Assembly: GCA_027083115.1 (NCBI GenBank) | Contig: JALWQN010000112.1 | Location: forward strand, 1-14,361 | DNA from: Desulfurococcales archaeon | GTDB taxonomy: Archaea; Thermoproteota; Thermoprotei_A; Sulfolobales; NBVN01 | Direction: 5' to 3' | Length of the DNA stretch: 14,361 bases | Shown here: one piece after another, positions 13,735 to 14,361 of the stretch | Position numbering within the stretch: the stretch's first letter is position 1 | Layout: each line of letters starts with the position of its first letter | Made by a program: the position numbers and the translations under genes | Notes under the pieces: model-generated | Databases searched by the model: none | Seen by the model: only the letters and a program-made list of their open reading frames with translations | Told to the model about the DNA's origin: nothing

Positions 13735-14361
13735 ATGACTATAGTTAAAAACATTGTTAAGAAAAATATGTTCCGCGATTCTGTTCAATTACTTCACCTA
13801 AGTGAGGAAGCAAAAAAGATTGAGGGAGTTCTGGATGCAGCCATAGTTATGGGTACTGACTTAAATAAGGAGTTACTGCAGAAACAAGGGTTGCTGGCAG
13901 AAAAAGGCAAGGATGCCACAGAAAATGACATGATAATAGCTGTAAAAGCTGAAGAGAAAGCCAACTTGGATGTTATAATCAATAAAATAGAGGAACTACT
14001 CACTGCTCCAATGGCATCTAAAGAAGCATATTACTTCAGTATTGATTCCGCCATCCAGCACCTACCGGGAGTTAATTTAGCTTTGATTTCCGTGCCAGGT
14101 CAATATGCTAAGGAGGTTGTTATACCTTTCTTAAATAAAGGGATTCACGTTCATTTATTCAGCGATCACGTTCCCTTAGAGGACGAGATAGAGCTCAAGA
14201 GAATGGCTGCCGAAAAAGGATTGCTTGTTATGGGTCCTGAAGCTGGAACTTCAATAATTAATGGTGTGGCTATAGCTTTTGCTAACGTAGTTAATAGGGG
14301 TCCCATAGGCGTTGCCGCTGCTGCAGGCACTGGACTTCAAGAAGTTAGCGTTCTTATTTCT
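13735..14361 (+). CDS. fdrA: FdrA/AllF-like oxamate carbamoyltransferase subunit, 3' truncated by window edge
   Basis: Only the first 209 codons are in the window. Bacterial FdrA proteins are about 500-555 residues. FdrA (AllF) shares a CoA-ligase-like (succinyl-CoA synthetase alpha) fold and forms the carbamoyltransferase with AllG and AllH. Family blocks are KNMFRDSVQLLHLSEEAKKI (10-29), AAIVMGTDLNKELL (35-48), GVNLALISVPGQYA (112-125), HLFSDHVPLEDEIELKRMA (140-158), MGPEAGTSIING (166-177) and GPIGVAAAAGTGLQE (189-203). Two loops differ from what I recall of relatives: GPDCGT is GPEAGT, and GASGTG is AAAGTG. ATG 13735 follows GGTG by eight bases. ATG 13714 is in frame but probably lies before the transcription start. 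The gene continues past 14361, and a carbamate kinase would be expected nearby. Confidence 0.88.
   Translation, partial: MTIVKNIVKKNMFRDSVQLLHLSEEAKKIEGVLDAAIVMGTDLNKELLQKQGLLAEKGKDATENDMIIAVKAEEKANLDVIINKIEELLTAPMASKEAYYFSIDSAIQHLPGVNLALISVPGQYAKEVVIPFLNKGIHVHLFSDHVPLEDEIELKRMAAEKGLLVMGPEAGTSIINGVAIAFANVVNRGPIGVAAAAGTGLQEVSVLIS

Noticed and set aside
13735..14361. Succinyl-CoA synthetase alpha subunit
   Set aside because: The CoA-ligase-like fold is present, but the KNMFRDSVQLL beginning, the FSDHVPLEDE block and the allG/allH neighbours are specific to FdrA.

Overview
The window looks like the chromosome of a hyperthermophilic or thermophilic archaeon, most probably a Thermoproteota (crenarchaeal) lineage. 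The grounds are AT-rich DNA, heavy AGG/AGA arginine use, TATA-like boxes about 25 bases before starts, several genes with no Shine-Dalgarno (SD) motif next to others with GGTG-type motifs, a tRNA-Thr with U73, and an archaeal NosD-type surface protein with an S/T-rich stalk and C-terminal membrane anchor. I cannot name a genus.

Layout. Bases 1-641 are decayed DNA: remnants of a permease and of a DUF917 (hydantoin-linked) protein on the minus strand, plus an unidentified reading frame at the left edge. A cell-surface beta-helix protein (762-2024, minus) and a tRNA-Thr(UGU) (minus) follow. Next is a three-gene molybdenum hydroxylase operon of the xanthine dehydrogenase/aldehyde oxidase family, transcribed right to left as large (6340) - medium - small (2499). 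An orphan 169-residue gene diverges from it. An NCS2/NAT nucleobase permease (7062-8654, minus) comes next, and a two-TM protein with a serine-recombinase-like N-terminal domain diverges from that. A GNAT-like acyltransferase (minus) shares a divergent promoter region with a plus-strand run: DUF1116 (AllG), DUF2877 (AllH), a cyclase-family metal hydrolase, and the first 209 codons of FdrA (AllF), which is cut by the right edge.

How it may work together. AllF/AllG/AllH homologues form the oxamate carbamoyltransferase of bacterial allantoin degradation, which conserves the last carbamoyl group as carbamoyl phosphate. Beside them are a nucleobase-type transporter, a purine-oxidising-type molybdenum hydroxylase and a ring- or amide-cleaving cyclase-family enzyme. 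This suggests an archaeal route that imports, hydroxylates and breaks down a nitrogen heterocycle (a purine, hydantoin or similar), ending in carbamoyl transfer and probably ATP from a carbamate kinase outside the window. No uricase, allantoinase or carbamate kinase is visible, so the substrate and the middle steps are open. The decayed permease/DUF917 pair suggests that the catabolic region was once larger. A near-perfect 20-bp palindrome just before allG is a candidate operator.
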